A DNA stretch of 64,000 nt from Verrucomicrobiota bacterium (GTDB lineage Bacteria > Verrucomicrobiota > Verrucomicrobiia > Chthoniobacterales > Terrimicrobiaceae). The stretch spans positions 1 to 64,000 of the forward strand of contig JAGWWS010000011.1 of NCBI GenBank assembly GCA_018970255.1. Direction: 5' to 3'. Below the pieces are notes generated by a model that made no database searches, was not told the origin of the DNA, and saw only the letters and a program-made list of their open reading frames with translations. A program made the translations under genes and the position numbers. Of the stretch, positions 15,411 to 24,289 are shown in pieces. How positions within the stretch are numbered: the stretch's first letter is position 1; each line of letters begins with the position of its first letter.

Positions 15411-16675
15411 TGGAGCGATTTGATGTAGGCGACGAGTTCGTCCACCTGTTCGGGCTTGAGGTGCGCGAACGATGGCATGGCGGCGGGGTAGCCCTTCACG
15501 AGCTTCGCCTGCGGCTGGAGGATGGACTCGCGCAGATACGATTCGTTCGCCTGTGTGCGCGTCCCGTCGGCGAGGAGAACCGTGGTTCCGTAAAGCCCGT
15601 TCAACGACGGCCCGAGCTGCGAGGACCCCGCCTGGTGGCAGGTGGCGCAGGTTTGGGAAATGAAAAGTTTCGCGCCCGCCTTCGCGAGCGGGTCCACCGC
15701 CACGGCCGGTTCGCCGGTTTTCCCCTCCAACCGCACGGGCGCGGGCTCCGCATCCCCCGGCAGCACGAGCATCCAGCCAATCGCAATGCCCGCCAGCACC
15801 AGCGCGCCGAGCATCGAAACGAGCCAATTCGGGTTGTGGCCGCGGGTGTTCATCATGTGTTTCCCCCACATGAGGGTCGCCACGATCACTGCCAGAATCG
15901 GCACGCTCCACTCCGCGCTCGTCACCTGCGGGAAATGCGCGCTGAGCATCAAGAACAAGACCGGGAAGGTCATATAGTGGTTGTGGAGCGAGCGGGTCTT
16001 CGCGGCCTTGCCGTATTTCGGGTCGTGCGCGGCGCCCGATTCAAGCGACGCCATGAATTTTTTCTGGTTCCGGATGATGTGGAAAAAAACATTCGCCGAC
16101 ATGAACGATCCCATCATCGCGCCGATCTGGAGGTAGACCGCCCGGCCGTTGAAAAACTGGTCGAAAAACCACGCCGCCCCGATGAGCAGGGCGAACGAAA
16201 CGCCCAGCGCCGCCCGCGGGAAGTGCCCGAGCGGCGAACGCCACAGCGCGTCGTAGGCGCACCATCCGAAAACAATGCCCCCGATGCTCAGCGCAATCGC
16301 GCCGGAGCCGGGCAGCGCCGTTTTGGTGGCATCGAGCAGCGCCGTCCCGCCGTTGATGTAAAAAACCGCCACCAGCAGCACCACGCCGGAGATCCAGGTC
16401 GTGTAGGACTGCCACATGAACCAATGCAGCGGCACGGGAATCGCCTTCGGGTCCAGCACGCGCTTTTGGAGGTGGAAGACCCCGCCGCCATGGAGCATGT
16501 CGAGGTAGCCGAGCAGTTGATCGTCCTTCGGCGTGCCGTCCGCCTTCTTCGCCGGCGGCAGGAGGTTCAATTCCATCCAGGTAAAAAGGAGGGAATTCCC
16601 GATCCACATGATCGCGGCCACGACATGCACGAAACGCGCCGCCACCGCGAGCCAGCCTGCGATCTCAGCTTCCAT
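15407..16675 (-). CDS. PuuD-like membrane urate oxidase with C-terminal cytochrome c
   Basis: A 422-residue protein. The N-terminal 310 residues are a multi-helix membrane domain of the urate oxidase N (PuuD) type, starting GWLAVAARFVHVVAAIMWIG and with conserved His residues at helix ends. The C-terminal ~90 residues are a class I cytochrome c (TCATCH, and a Met ligand in AAMPSFAHL). PuuD hydroxylates urate and passes electrons to the respiratory chain. No other urate pathway gene is visible here. It is divergent from rpoN and overlaps purU. Confidence 0.82.
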   Translation of the reverse strand: MEAEIAGWLAVAARFVHVVAAIMWIGNSLLFTWMELNLLPPAKKADGTPKDDQLLGYLDMLHGGGVFHLQKRVLDPKAIPVPLHWFMWQSYTTWISGVVLLVAVFYINGGTALLDATKTALPGSGAIALSIGGIVFGWCAYDALWRSPLGHFPRAALGVSFALLIGAAWFFDQFFNGRAVYLQIGAMMGSFMSANVFFHIIRNQKKFMASLESGAAHDPKYGKAAKTRSLHNHYMTFPVLFLMLSAHFPQVTSAEWSVPILAVIVATLMWGKHMMNTRGHNPNWLVSMLGALVLAGIAIGWMLVLPGDAEPAPVRLEGKTGEPAVAVDPLAKAGAKLFISQTCATCHQAGSSQLGPSLNGLYGTTVLLADGTRTQANESYLRESILQPQAKLVKGYPAAMPSFAHLKPEQVDELVAYIKSLQ

Positions 16676-16756
16676 CTAAGTTTGCGATAAAACAGCGGCG
16701 CTCCGGTGCTGGAAACAAAAAAGGCGCCCGAGCCATGGCGGCACGAAGGGAAAGAA

Positions 16757-16772
16757 TGGCGCGGAAATTGCT
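16757..16772 (+). promoter_or_regulatory. Near-consensus sigma-54 promoter before rpoN
   Basis: TGGCGCGGAAATTGCT has the invariant GG (16758-16759) and GC (16770-16771) exactly ten bases apart and differs from the TGGCAC-N5-TTGCW consensus at one conserved position. Transcription would begin near 16783, shortly before the rpoN start at 16800. It points to autoregulation of rpoN. No activator site was identified. Confidence 0.55.
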
Positions 16773-16799
16773 TGCCGCAGCAGCATTCGTGCCCGCCTA

Positions 16800-18173
16800 A
16801 TGTCGCCAATGGCTGGAATGCAACAAGTGGCGAAGATGGCGCTGCAGCAATCGCTGTCGCCTCAAATGCAGCAAAGCCTGAACATTCTTCAGGCTCCGCT
16901 CACCGAACTCCGCCAGCTCGTCGATACCGAACTCCGCGCGAATCCCGCCCTCGAGGAGGTTGCACCGGAAAAGCCCGTGCTCAACGAGGAGGCGCCCGCA
17001 TCCAACCTCGAGGACCAGTGGAACGAATACTATTCCCAGCGCGCCACTGCGGAACCCTGGACACGTGAGGCGCTCGAGCGACGCCAGCATTTTCTCGATT
17101 CACAAGTCCGCCCCCCCACCCTCACCGAGCACCTCCTCGAGCAACTCCACACCGCCTCCTGGCCGCGCGAGGAGGCGACCATCGCCGCCGAAATCATCGG
17201 GAATCTGGACGATGGCGGTTACCTGCGAGCCAGCATCGAGGAGATCGCGGCGAACCTCGAAGTTCCCGCCACCGATGTCGAAACCATCTTGGGAAAAGTC
17301 CAGGAGTTCGATCCCGCCGGAGTCGCCGCACGCACGCTCTCCGAGTGCCTCCTGCTCCAACTCAAAGCCCAAGGCCGCCAGTATTCCACCGAGATGCGGA
17401 TCGTCCGCCATTACCTCGACGAGTTGGGCAGAAAAAAACTCTCCGAAATCGCAAAGGCCCTCGACCTCGAGATTCCCGAAATCCAGCGCGCGGCCGAAGT
17501 CATCGCCCACCTCGATCCCGCACCCGGGCGGACTTTTGCACCGGATAGCAATCAAATCGTCACACCCGAGGTGGTGGTGGAATACGACGGCGAGGATTAC
17601 ACGGTCAGCCTGAACAGCGACGAGGTCCCGCGCTTGCGAATCTCCGATTCCTACAAGGACATGCTCGCCGGGAATTCCAAGGAGGTGCGCGATTACCTGC
17701 GCGACAAGATTCGCACGGGGAATTTTTTCATCAAAAGCATCCAGCAGCGCCAGCAGACGATCATGAACATCGCTCGCGAAATCGTGGTGCGTCAGCGCGA
17801 ATTCATGGAGCGCGGGCCCACGCATCTCAAGCCGATGACCATGGGACAGGTCGCCGATGCGGTCGGTGTCCACGAAACCACCGTGAGCCGCGCCGCGGCC
17901 GGCAAGTTCATGCTCACGCCGCAGGGCATTTTCGAGATGAAGTATTTCTTCACGCACGGCTACACGAACAGCGATGGCGAGGGCGTGAGCAACGAAAGCG
18001 TGCGACAGGCGATCGCCCAAATCGTGAAGGAGGAGAACCCGAAAATTCCCCACAGCGATCAGGATATCGTCACCATGCTCTCCGGCCGCGGCATCAAGGT
18101 CGCCCGCCGCACTGTGGCGAAATACCGAGAGCAACTCGGCATCCTCCCCAGCCACTTGCGGAAGGGATTTTAG
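16800..18173 (+). CDS. rpoN: RNA polymerase sigma-54 factor
   Basis: A 457-residue RpoN. Region I is glutamine-rich (QQSLSPQMQQSLNILQAPL). Region II is acidic and short. The core-binding region spans about residues 105-300, a helix-turn-helix lies at VGVHETTVSRAAAGKF, and the RpoN box ARRTVAKYRE is near the end. ATG 16800 is followed by other ATGs at codons 4 and 7 that could serve. No bacterial enhancer-binding activator gene is in the window. It is convergent with cysN. Confidence 0.95.
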   Translation: MSPMAGMQQVAKMALQQSLSPQMQQSLNILQAPLTELRQLVDTELRANPALEEVAPEKPVLNEEAPASNLEDQWNEYYSQRATAEPWTREALERRQHFLDSQVRPPTLTEHLLEQLHTASWPREEATIAAEIIGNLDDGGYLRASIEEIAANLEVPATDVETILGKVQEFDPAGVAARTLSECLLLQLKAQGRQYSTEMRIVRHYLDELGRKKLSEIAKALDLEIPEIQRAAEVIAHLDPAPGRTFAPDSNQIVTPEVVVEYDGEDYTVSLNSDEVPRLRISDSYKDMLAGNSKEVRDYLRDKIRTGNFFIKSIQQRQQTIMNIAREIVVRQREFMERGPTHLKPMTMGQVADAVGVHETTVSRAAAGKFMLTPQGIFEMKYFFTHGYTNSDGEGVSNESVRQAIAQIVKEENPKIPHSDQDIVTMLSGRGIKVARRTVAKYREQLGILPSHLRKGF

Positions 18174-18202
18174 AAATTCAAAACGAGCCGGGCGCCCGGC
18201 TC
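18172..18202 (-). terminator. Rho-independent terminator of cysN
   Basis: A perfect 18-base palindrome (GAGCCGGGCGCCCGGCTC, 18185-18202) overlaps the cysN stop codon. On the minus strand it is followed by GTTTTGAATTTC, the expected U-rich tail. The plus-strand side lacks such a tail, so it serves cysN rather than rpoN. Confidence 0.65.
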
Positions 18203-19448
18203 AAACGACCATGCCGGCGGCGACGGTTTCGTGGGTGCCGGGGTCGACGAGGATGAACGAACCTGTGAGGCGGTTGCGGCGGTAGCTGTCGTGGAAAAGC
18301 GGGTTCGCGGTGCGCAGGGAGATGCGGCCGATGTCGTTCATCCCGAGCGAGGGCACGCCTTCCTTTTTGTGGAGGGTGTCCACATCGACCTGGTAGCGGA
18401 GTTCCTGCACGATCGCCTTCGTTTCGCGGCTGGTGTGGCGGAGGAGGTATTTGCCGCGCGGTTCCATGGGCTTTTGGGAAAACCAGCAAACCATGGCCTC
18501 GACATCCTGCGAGTTGCGCGGCGGGTTGTTCGCCTTCACGAGCATGTCCCCGCGGGAGATGTCGATCTCGTCCTCGAGCGTCATCACCACCGATTGCGGC
18601 GGGAACGCCTCGGGCGCCTCGGCGCCGCCGGGCAGGTGGATTTTTTTGATGCGGGACTGGAAGCCGCTCGGCAGCACGGTGACGGCATCGCCGGGCTTGA
18701 AGACGCCGCCGGCCACGCGCCCGGCGTAGCCGCGGAAGTCGTGGTGCTCCTGCGAGAGCGGGCGGATGATCCATTGGACCGGGAAGCGCGCGTCCACATG
18801 GTTCGAGGTGCCGCCGGTGTAAACGGTCTCGAGGTGGTAGAGGAGCGAGGAGCCCCGATACCACGGCATGCTTTTCGATTTTTCGACCACATTGTCGCCG
18901 TTGAGCGCGGAGAGCGGGATCGAGGTGATGTCCGCCACATCGTCGAGGCGGGAGGCGAAATCGTGGAAACTGGCGACGATGTCGTTGAAGACCTGTTCGC
19001 TGAAATCCACGAGGTCCATTTTGTTGACGGCCACGACGAGGTGGCGGATGCGGAGGAGATTCGAGACGAAGGCGTGGCGCTTGGTTTGCTCGATCACGCC
19101 CTTGCGGGCATCGACGAGGATGATGGCGAGGTCGGCGGTGGAGGCGCCGGTGACCATGTTGCGCGTGTATTGGATGTGGCCGGGGGTGTCCGCGATGATG
19201 AACTTCCGGCGCGGCGTGGCGAAATAGCGGTAGGCGACATCGATCGTGATCCCCTGCTCGCGCTCGGCGCGGAGGCCGTCGGTGAGGAGGGCGAGGTTCA
19301 CCACCGCATCGCCGCGGCGGCGGGAGCTTTCCTCCACGGCGAGGAGCTGGTCCTCGAAAATGCTTTTCGAATCGTAGAGCAACCTGCCGATGAGCGTGGA
19401 CTTGCCGTCATCGACGGAACCGGCAGTGGCGAAGCGGAGGAGGTCCAT
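18201..19448 (-). CDS. cysN: Sulfate adenylyltransferase subunit 1 (GTPase)
   Basis: A 415-residue CysN. The GTPase motifs are clear: GSVDDGKST (G1), DTPGH (G3) and NKMD (G4). The C-terminal beta-barrel domains finish near LVDPGTHETVAAGMVV. There is no fused APS kinase domain; a separate cysC precedes. With CysD it forms ATP sulfurylase, coupling GTP hydrolysis to APS synthesis. It starts 3 bases after the cysD stop. The pathway would continue to PAPS or to sulfite by enzymes not seen here. Confidence 0.94.
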   Translation of the reverse strand: MDLLRFATAGSVDDGKSTLIGRLLYDSKSIFEDQLLAVEESSRRRGDAVVNLALLTDGLRAEREQGITIDVAYRYFATPRRKFIIADTPGHIQYTRNMVTGASTADLAIILVDARKGVIEQTKRHAFVSNLLRIRHLVVAVNKMDLVDFSEQVFNDIVASFHDFASRLDDVADITSIPLSALNGDNVVEKSKSMPWYRGSSLLYHLETVYTGGTSNHVDARFPVQWIIRPLSQEHHDFRGYAGRVAGGVFKPGDAVTVLPSGFQSRIKKIHLPGGAEAPEAFPPQSVVMTLEDEIDISRGDMLVKANNPPRNSQDVEAMVCWFSQKPMEPRGKYLLRHTSRETKAIVQELRYQVDVDTLHKKEGVPSLGMNDIGRISLRTANPLFHDSYRRNRLTGSFILVDPGTHETVAAGMVV

Positions 19449-19451
19449 AAC

Positions 19452-20357
19452 TTAAAAATACCCCTCGCGTTTGCGGTCTTCCATGGCGGTTTCGGAGCGT
19501 TTGTCGTCGGCGCGGGTGCCGCGTTCGGTTTGGCGGGCGGCGGCGACTTCGGCGATGACTTCCGCAAGGTTGGCGGCCTGCGATTCCACCGCACCGGTGC
19601 AGGTGATGTCGCCGATCGTGCGGAAGCGGACGGTCCTGCGGGACGGCTTTTCGTTTTCGAGCAGCGGGATGAATTCGGAGGCGGCGAGCAGGGAGTTGTT
19701 GCGCTCGAAAACCTCGCGCTCGTGCGCGAAATAGAGGGTCGGGAGTTCGATGCCCTCGCGCTGGATATACATCCACACATCCATCTCGGTGAAATTCGAG
19801 AGCGGGAAGACGCGGAAATGTTCGCCGGGGTGGTATTTTCCGTTGAAGAGGTTCCAAAGTTCGGGCCGCTGGTTTTTGGGGTCCCACTGGCCGAACTCGT
19901 CGCGGTGGGAGAAGAAGCGCTCTTTCGCGCGGGCCTTTTCCTCGTCGCGGCGGCCGCCACCGAGGCAGGCGTCGAATTTGTGCTCCTCGATCGTGTCGAG
20001 GAGGGTGACGGTTTGCAGTTTGTTGCGGGAGGCGAAGGGGCCCTTCTCCTCCTGCACGCGGCCCTTGTCGATCGAGTCCTGGACGAGCCCGACGACGAGC
20101 CGGGCGCCGAGTTTTTCCACAAAAGCGTCGCGGTATTCAAGGGTCTCGCGGAAGTTGTGGCCGGTATCGATGTGCAGCAGCGGGAACGGGATTTTTGCGG
20201 GCCAGAACGCCTTCGCCGCGAGGTGTGCCATAACGATCGAATCCTTGCCGCCGGAGAATAGGAGCGCCGCGTTTTGGAATTGCGCGGCTGTCTCGCGGAG
20301 GATGTGGACGGACTCCGCCTCCAATTGGTCGAGATGGTCGAGTTGGTAGTTTGGCAT
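19452..20357 (-). CDS. cysD: Sulfate adenylyltransferase subunit 2
   Basis: A 301-residue CysD of the PP-loop ATP pyrophosphatase superfamily. FSGGKDSIVMAHL is the P-loop, and HIDTGHNFRETLEYRD and the C-terminal RFRTIGDITCTGAVES are typical. ATG 20357 is used; the frame stays open upstream, but the family begins at MPNYQLDHLDQLEAE. It makes APS together with CysN. It lies between cysC and cysN on the same strand, so the three form a cysCDN operon. Confidence 0.94.
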   Translation of the reverse strand: MPNYQLDHLDQLEAESVHILRETAAQFQNAALLFSGGKDSIVMAHLAAKAFWPAKIPFPLLHIDTGHNFRETLEYRDAFVEKLGARLVVGLVQDSIDKGRVQEEKGPFASRNKLQTVTLLDTIEEHKFDACLGGGRRDEEKARAKERFFSHRDEFGQWDPKNQRPELWNLFNGKYHPGEHFRVFPLSNFTEMDVWMYIQREGIELPTLYFAHEREVFERNNSLLAASEFIPLLENEKPSRRTVRFRTIGDITCTGAVESQAANLAEVIAEVAAARQTERGTRADDKRSETAMEDRKREGYF

Positions 20358-20394
20358 CGGTGTTCTGCGCCCTGCCTGTGCCGTGGCGGGGGTC

Positions 20395-21012
20395 TCAGCC
20401 GGCACGCCCGCCGGCCGTCCAGGCGCGGAGATGTTCGAGCAAAAGCGAGGCACATTCCTCTTCCGAAGCCGCCTCGGTGTCAAGGGCAAGGCAGCTGTTC
20501 ACAGGCTCCTCGAACCCGCTGTCCTTGCCGGTGAAGCGGCTGATCGCGCCATCGCGCGCCTTGGCGTAGAGCCCCTTGGGATCGCGCTGCGAGCAGGTCT
20601 CGAACGCCGCCCTCACATAGACCTCGTGGAAATCCGCGCCGATGATTTTCGCTGCCAGTTCCCGCAATTCCCGCCGGGGCGTGATGACCGAAACCAGCAC
20701 CACGGTGCCGAGGTTTGCGAGGATTTTTGCCACCTCCGCCACGCGCCGCACATTTTCGGCGCGGTCTTCGTCGGAAAAGCCGAGGTTGGAATTGAGGCCC
20801 GTGCGCAGGTTGTCGCCATCGAGGATGGCGGTGAACCTCCCCTCCCCGTGCAGCGTGCGTTCCACGCGGTTGGCGATGGTCGATTTGCCGGATCCCGAGA
20901 GTCCGTAGAGCCAAACCACGATGCCCCGCTGCCCGAGCAACCTCTCCTTCTCGGCGCGCCCGAGAAACCTGCCGGTCTCGGGGTGGATATTTCGATCCTT
21001 GTGCTCTTGCAT
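20395..21012 (-). CDS. cysC: Adenylylsulfate kinase
   Basis: A 205-residue APS kinase. The Walker A motif is WLYGLSGSGKST and DGDNLRTGLNSNLGFSDEDR is the APS-binding region. KGLYAKARDG is the lid. CysC phosphorylates APS to PAPS. As a stand-alone enzyme ahead of cysD and cysN it completes sulfate activation in one operon. A leader of about 45 bases separates it from the end of the PIN-PhoH gene. Confidence 0.94.
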   Translation of the reverse strand: MQEHKDRNIHPETGRFLGRAEKERLLGQRGIVVWLYGLSGSGKSTIANRVERTLHGEGRFTAILDGDNLRTGLNSNLGFSDEDRAENVRRVAEVAKILANLGTVVLVSVITPRRELRELAAKIIGADFHEVYVRAAFETCSQRDPKGLYAKARDGAISRFTGKDSGFEEPVNSCLALDTEAASEEECASLLLEHLRAWTAGGRAG

Positions 21013-21057
21013 GGACCGACTCTCGCAATCACGAGCCCCGCTTAAAACTTAAAACTT

Positions 21058-22566
21058 CTACATCCTCCCCGCGCCCAATTCCGCCAGCGGGCTCCGCTCG
21101 CCCTTGGTCAGCCGGATGTGCGCCGTGAGCGATTGGCCGCGCAATTTGTTCCTCGTGTAAACGAGCCCGTTCGACCGGCTGTCCACATACGGGTTGTCGA
21201 TTTGCGCGGGGTCGCCGACCATCACGAGCTTCGACCCCCGCGACATGCGCGTCACCACCGTCTTCGCCTCGAGCGGCGTCAACTGCTGCGCCTCGTCGAG
21301 CACGAAAAACCGGTTCGGGATCGACCGCCCGCGGATGTAGCACAGCGCCTCGATCTCAAGCAGCCCGCGCTCCATCAATTGCTCGTAGGGCTTCACCACA
21401 GGTTGGTGCGCCGGCGCGGCGGGACCCTCTTTTTTCGCCGCATCGGCTTTGCGGTTCTTCCCCGACCCCGGCGGGTTCAGCGGCATCAACACCTCGCACG
21501 CATCGTAAATCGATTGCAGCCACGGGTGCATCTTCTCGTTCAGCGTGCCGGGCAAAAACCCCAGCGTGTCGCCCATCGCCACCACCGGGCGGCTCACGGT
21601 CATGCCGTTGAAATCCCGCCTGCCGGTCTGATACAGCCCCGCCGCCACCGCGAGCAGCGTCTTGCCCGTCCCCGCCTGCCCGTAGCAGGTCACGAGCGCG
21701 ATCGAGGGGTCGAGCAGCGCATCGAGGAAACACTGCTGCCCCGGGTTCACCGGCTTCAACTCAATGCCCCGCGGAATCTGGATGCCCGCCGGAATGTTCA
21801 GCCGTTTCAAAACCCCGCCGCCCGCATGGCGCGCCGGCAGCAGCTTGTTCTCCGCCGCCCGCAGCAAAATGTATTCGTTCAAATCCAGCTCGCCCGTGCG
21901 CTGCACCGGCAGCGTGATCGTCCCGCTGCTGCCGAACCTCTGCAGCTCGTGCGCCTCCACCTCCGCCTCGCGCAGCACCGACCCCTCCGCATCGCGCGCC
22001 CCCACTTTGTCGTTCAAATAATCCTCGCACGGCAGCCCGATCGACATCGCCCGCAGCTGCATGTTGAGGTCCTTCGTCACGAGCGCCGTCGGCGCGCCGC
22101 CCCGCTCCTGGAGAGCCAGCGCGGCTCCCATGATCCGGTGGTCCATGCGGTCCTGGTCGGGGAAAATCCTGTGGAACCTCCGCATCGCCGCGGACTGCTT
22201 CCCCTTCTCGCCCGAATTGTCCACGAGGATCCTCACCGTCCCGCCGCCCACCGTTTGCGCCCCGCCGGTCACGCTCGCCGGGTCGCCGCGGAAAATCGCA
22301 CTCAGGAACCGGTGCGCCTGCCGCGCATTCGCCCCGCGCTCGCTTTGCTCGTTCTTGAAAGCGTCGAGTTCGGTCAGCACATCCACCGGAATGAAAACAT
22401 GGTTGTTCTCGAACCGGTTCAGGCAATGCGGGTCGTGCAGCAGCACATTCGTATCGAGCACGAAATTCTTCGCCGCGCCCGCCGCGCCGCTCCCCCGGTT
22501 CCTCTCGAGTTCCGGAAAAAACAAACCCTGTTCCTCGTTCGTTTCAAATGCCGCTGGTCGGTGCAT
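21058..22566 (-). CDS. PIN-PhoH fusion (PhoH2-type RNase/helicase)
   Basis: A 502-residue two-domain protein. An N-terminal PIN domain begins FVLDTNVLLHDP and carries PVDVLTELDAFK. A C-terminal PhoH ATPase has the Walker A GQAGTGKTLLA, a Walker B in RFFVLDEAQQLT and MVGDPAQIDNPY. PhoH2 proteins unwind and cleave RNA. ATG 22566 is chosen; the frame is open to 22626 but that extension is not family-like. A proline/alanine-rich insert lies near residue 390. It is usually monocistronic or grouped with stress genes. Confidence 0.9.
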   Translation of the reverse strand: MHRPAAFETNEEQGLFFPELERNRGSGAAGAAKNFVLDTNVLLHDPHCLNRFENNHVFIPVDVLTELDAFKNEQSERGANARQAHRFLSAIFRGDPASVTGGAQTVGGGTVRILVDNSGEKGKQSAAMRRFHRIFPDQDRMDHRIMGAALALQERGGAPTALVTKDLNMQLRAMSIGLPCEDYLNDKVGARDAEGSVLREAEVEAHELQRFGSSGTITLPVQRTGELDLNEYILLRAAENKLLPARHAGGGVLKRLNIPAGIQIPRGIELKPVNPGQQCFLDALLDPSIALVTCYGQAGTGKTLLAVAAGLYQTGRRDFNGMTVSRPVVAMGDTLGFLPGTLNEKMHPWLQSIYDACEVLMPLNPPGSGKNRKADAAKKEGPAAPAHQPVVKPYEQLMERGLLEIEALCYIRGRSIPNRFFVLDEAQQLTPLEAKTVVTRMSRGSKLVMVGDPAQIDNPYVDSRSNGLVYTRNKLRGQSLTAHIRLTKGERSPLAELGAGRM

Positions 22567-22782
22567 GGTGCTCTGTGGAAGGAAGACTCCGGTTGGGGTG
22601 GAAGGAATTCCCCCGGCGAAAAACAAGCCGCCGGAGGGTGTGGACTGGCTGGATCGGGAGTCTCAACTCGCGCGGACTATGAAAACCCCGCCCCGACCGC
22701 GCAAGCACTATTTGTGGTCAATTCCGTCACAAACGACCACAAGATATTGCGTTCGGGAAAAAATCCATTCCCGCGCCTTGCG

Positions 22783-22860
22783 AGGAGGGCGCTGCTTGTC
22801 AGCGCCGGTTCGGCGTGATAGCGCAAACCGCCCCGGTCCTGACAAGCAGGACCCTCCTGG
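22783..22860. repeat. Paired-hairpin intergenic repeat, copy A
   Basis: Two stem-loops in inverted arrangement: GGCGCTG-CTTGT-CAGCGCC and GGTCCTG-ACAAG-CAGGACC. They are flanked by AGGAG and CTCCT and separated by about 25 bases. It lies 17 bases 3' of the ECF sigma gene. The two stems differ but each pairs perfectly, a compensatory pattern. The rest of the 310-base gap 22567-22876 holds no gene I can see. Confidence 0.75.
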
Positions 22861-22876
22861 TGACACCAATCTTCAT

Positions 22877-23443
22877 TCACCCCTCCGCGAGATACCCCTT
22901 CAACCTCACCTGCAAATCCGCCCGCGCGCGAAACAGGAGGCTCTTCACCGCCGGGACACTCGTCCCCAAAACCTCCGCGATTTCCCCATACGGCATCGCC
23001 TCGAACCTCCTCAAAACCACCGCCAGCCTTTGCGACTCGGGCAACGCCGCGATCGCCGCATCCACCGCCCGCTCGAGCTCGCGTTCGTGCAACGCCTCCG
23101 CCCCGGCGGCGCCTCCACACGCCCTCTCGGGCAAACCCGAATCCGGGTCGTCCAACGAAACCGTCCTGTGCGCCATGCGCCGCCGGCATTCGTTGAAAAC
23201 CAAATTCCGCGTAATCGTCAAAAGCCAGGTCGTGAATTTCGCCGTCGGGCGGTAGCGCCCCGCCGCCTGCCACGCGCGCAGGAAGACCTGTTGCGCCAAA
23301 TCCTCCGCGCCCTCCACGCCGCCGAGCATCTTCGCCGCCGTCCCCACCACCATGTTCTGGTGGCGCTCGACGAGGATTTCGAACGCCCGTTCGTCCCCGC
23401 CCGCCGCGAGCCGCATCAACCCGGCGTCGTCCAGCTCCTCCAT
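22877..23443 (-). CDS. ECF-type RNA polymerase sigma factor
   Basis: A 188-residue sigma-70 family protein with only regions 2 and 4. Region 2 runs AFEILVERHQNMVVGTAAKM to FLRAWQAAGRYRPTAKFTTW and FNECRRRMAHR. Region 4 is LPESQRLAVVLRRFEAMPYG, then GTSVPAVKSLLFRARADL. ATG 23443 overlaps the ispE stop by one base; the frame is open further upstream but inside ispE. No anti-sigma factor is encoded next to it, so its control is unclear. Confidence 0.9.
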   Translation of the reverse strand: MEELDDAGLMRLAAGGDERAFEILVERHQNMVVGTAAKMLGGVEGAEDLAQQVFLRAWQAAGRYRPTAKFTTWLLTITRNLVFNECRRRMAHRTVSLDDPDSGLPERACGGAAGAEALHERELERAVDAAIAALPESQRLAVVLRRFEAMPYGEIAEVLGTSVPAVKSLLFRARADLQVRLKGYLAEG

Positions 23444-24279
23444 CAAGCCGACCCCAGCGAGGCGCAACGCCGCACCGCAAACGATTCGCCGAACTCCCCG
23501 CGCAGCCTTTCCCCAAGCCCCTCGGCAGGTTTTTCCAAAACCGCGAACACCGTGGACCCCGAGCCCGACATCATCGCATGCGCCACGCCATCCTGCCGCC
23601 GCAGCCAGTCGCGCAGCGCCTCCAGGACCAAATGCTTCGAAAAAACCGCCGGCTCAAGGTCGTTCACCCACTCGATGGAACCCCGCCGCACGCGAAAAGT
23701 TTCGCCCTTTCCCTCCCCGCGCGAAAACGCACCGTAAGCCCATGGGGTCGAAACCGGGAACGGCGGCATCACGAGCAGCAACCGCTCGCCCGCCACACCA
23801 CCCACAGGTTCCACCCTCTCGCCCCGCCCGCGGCAAACCGCCGGCAGGCAACGAATGAAAAACGGAACATCCGACCCCAGCTCCGCCGCCATTTTTTCGA
23901 GCCGCTCAATGCCCAACCCCGTCCCGAGCAACTTGTCGAGCGCCTTCAGCACCGCCGCCGCATCGCTGCTCCCGCCGCCCAAGCCCGCCCCGTGGGGGAT
24001 GTTTTTGTGAATGAAAATTTCTGTCCGGAATTTCAACCCCGTCTCCCTGGCGAAAACCTCCGCCGCGCGCCACGCGAGGTTCGCGCCATCGGTGGGAAGC
24101 GAGGAATCGGAACAGCCGAGCAAAATCCCCTGACCCTCGCCCGCCGTGATTTCCAGCCGGTCCGCGAGGTCCAGCGGCACCATCAGCGTCTCGAGTTCGT
24201 GGTAGCCGTCCGCCCGCTTCCCCAGCACGCGGAGCGTGGGGTTGACTTTGGCGGGGGCGTCGATTTCCATCCGCCGCAT
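23443..24279 (-). CDS. ispE: 4-diphosphocytidyl-2-C-methyl-D-erythritol kinase
   Basis: A 278-residue GHMP kinase of the non-mevalonate isoprenoid pathway. The start (M)EIDAPAKVNPTLRVLGKRAD and the ATP loop PHGAGLGGGSSDAAAVL (about residues 95-111) are diagnostic, and MMSGSGSTVFAV is the third motif. ATG 24270, three codons in, is an alternative start. Divergent pyrF starts only 10 bases away. It supplies isoprenoid precursors also needed by the polyprenyl synthase at 54733. Confidence 0.94.
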   Translation of the reverse strand: MRRMEIDAPAKVNPTLRVLGKRADGYHELETLMVPLDLADRLEITAGEGQGILLGCSDSSLPTDGANLAWRAAEVFARETGLKFRTEIFIHKNIPHGAGLGGGSSDAAAVLKALDKLLGTGLGIERLEKMAAELGSDVPFFIRCLPAVCRGRGERVEPVGGVAGERLLLVMPPFPVSTPWAYGAFSRGEGKGETFRVRRGSIEWVNDLEPAVFSKHLVLEALRDWLRRQDGVAHAMMSGSGSTVFAVLEKPAEGLGERLRGEFGESFAVRRCASLGSA

Positions 24280-24289
24280 CTACCCGCGA

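Noticed and set aside
18231-20261. 676-codon plus-strand frame opposite cysN and cysD
   Set aside because: Valine/alanine/glutamate-rich shadow typical of GC-rich antisense frames; cysN and cysD on the other strand have full motifs.
21118-22818. 566-codon plus-strand frame opposite PIN-PhoH
   Set aside because: Arginine/proline/histidine-rich antisense shadow without a recognisable domain.
22783-22860. Hairpin repeats as a CRISPR array or tRNA
   Set aside because: Copies are far apart, paired and inverted, with no regular spacers, acceptor stem or anticodon arm.
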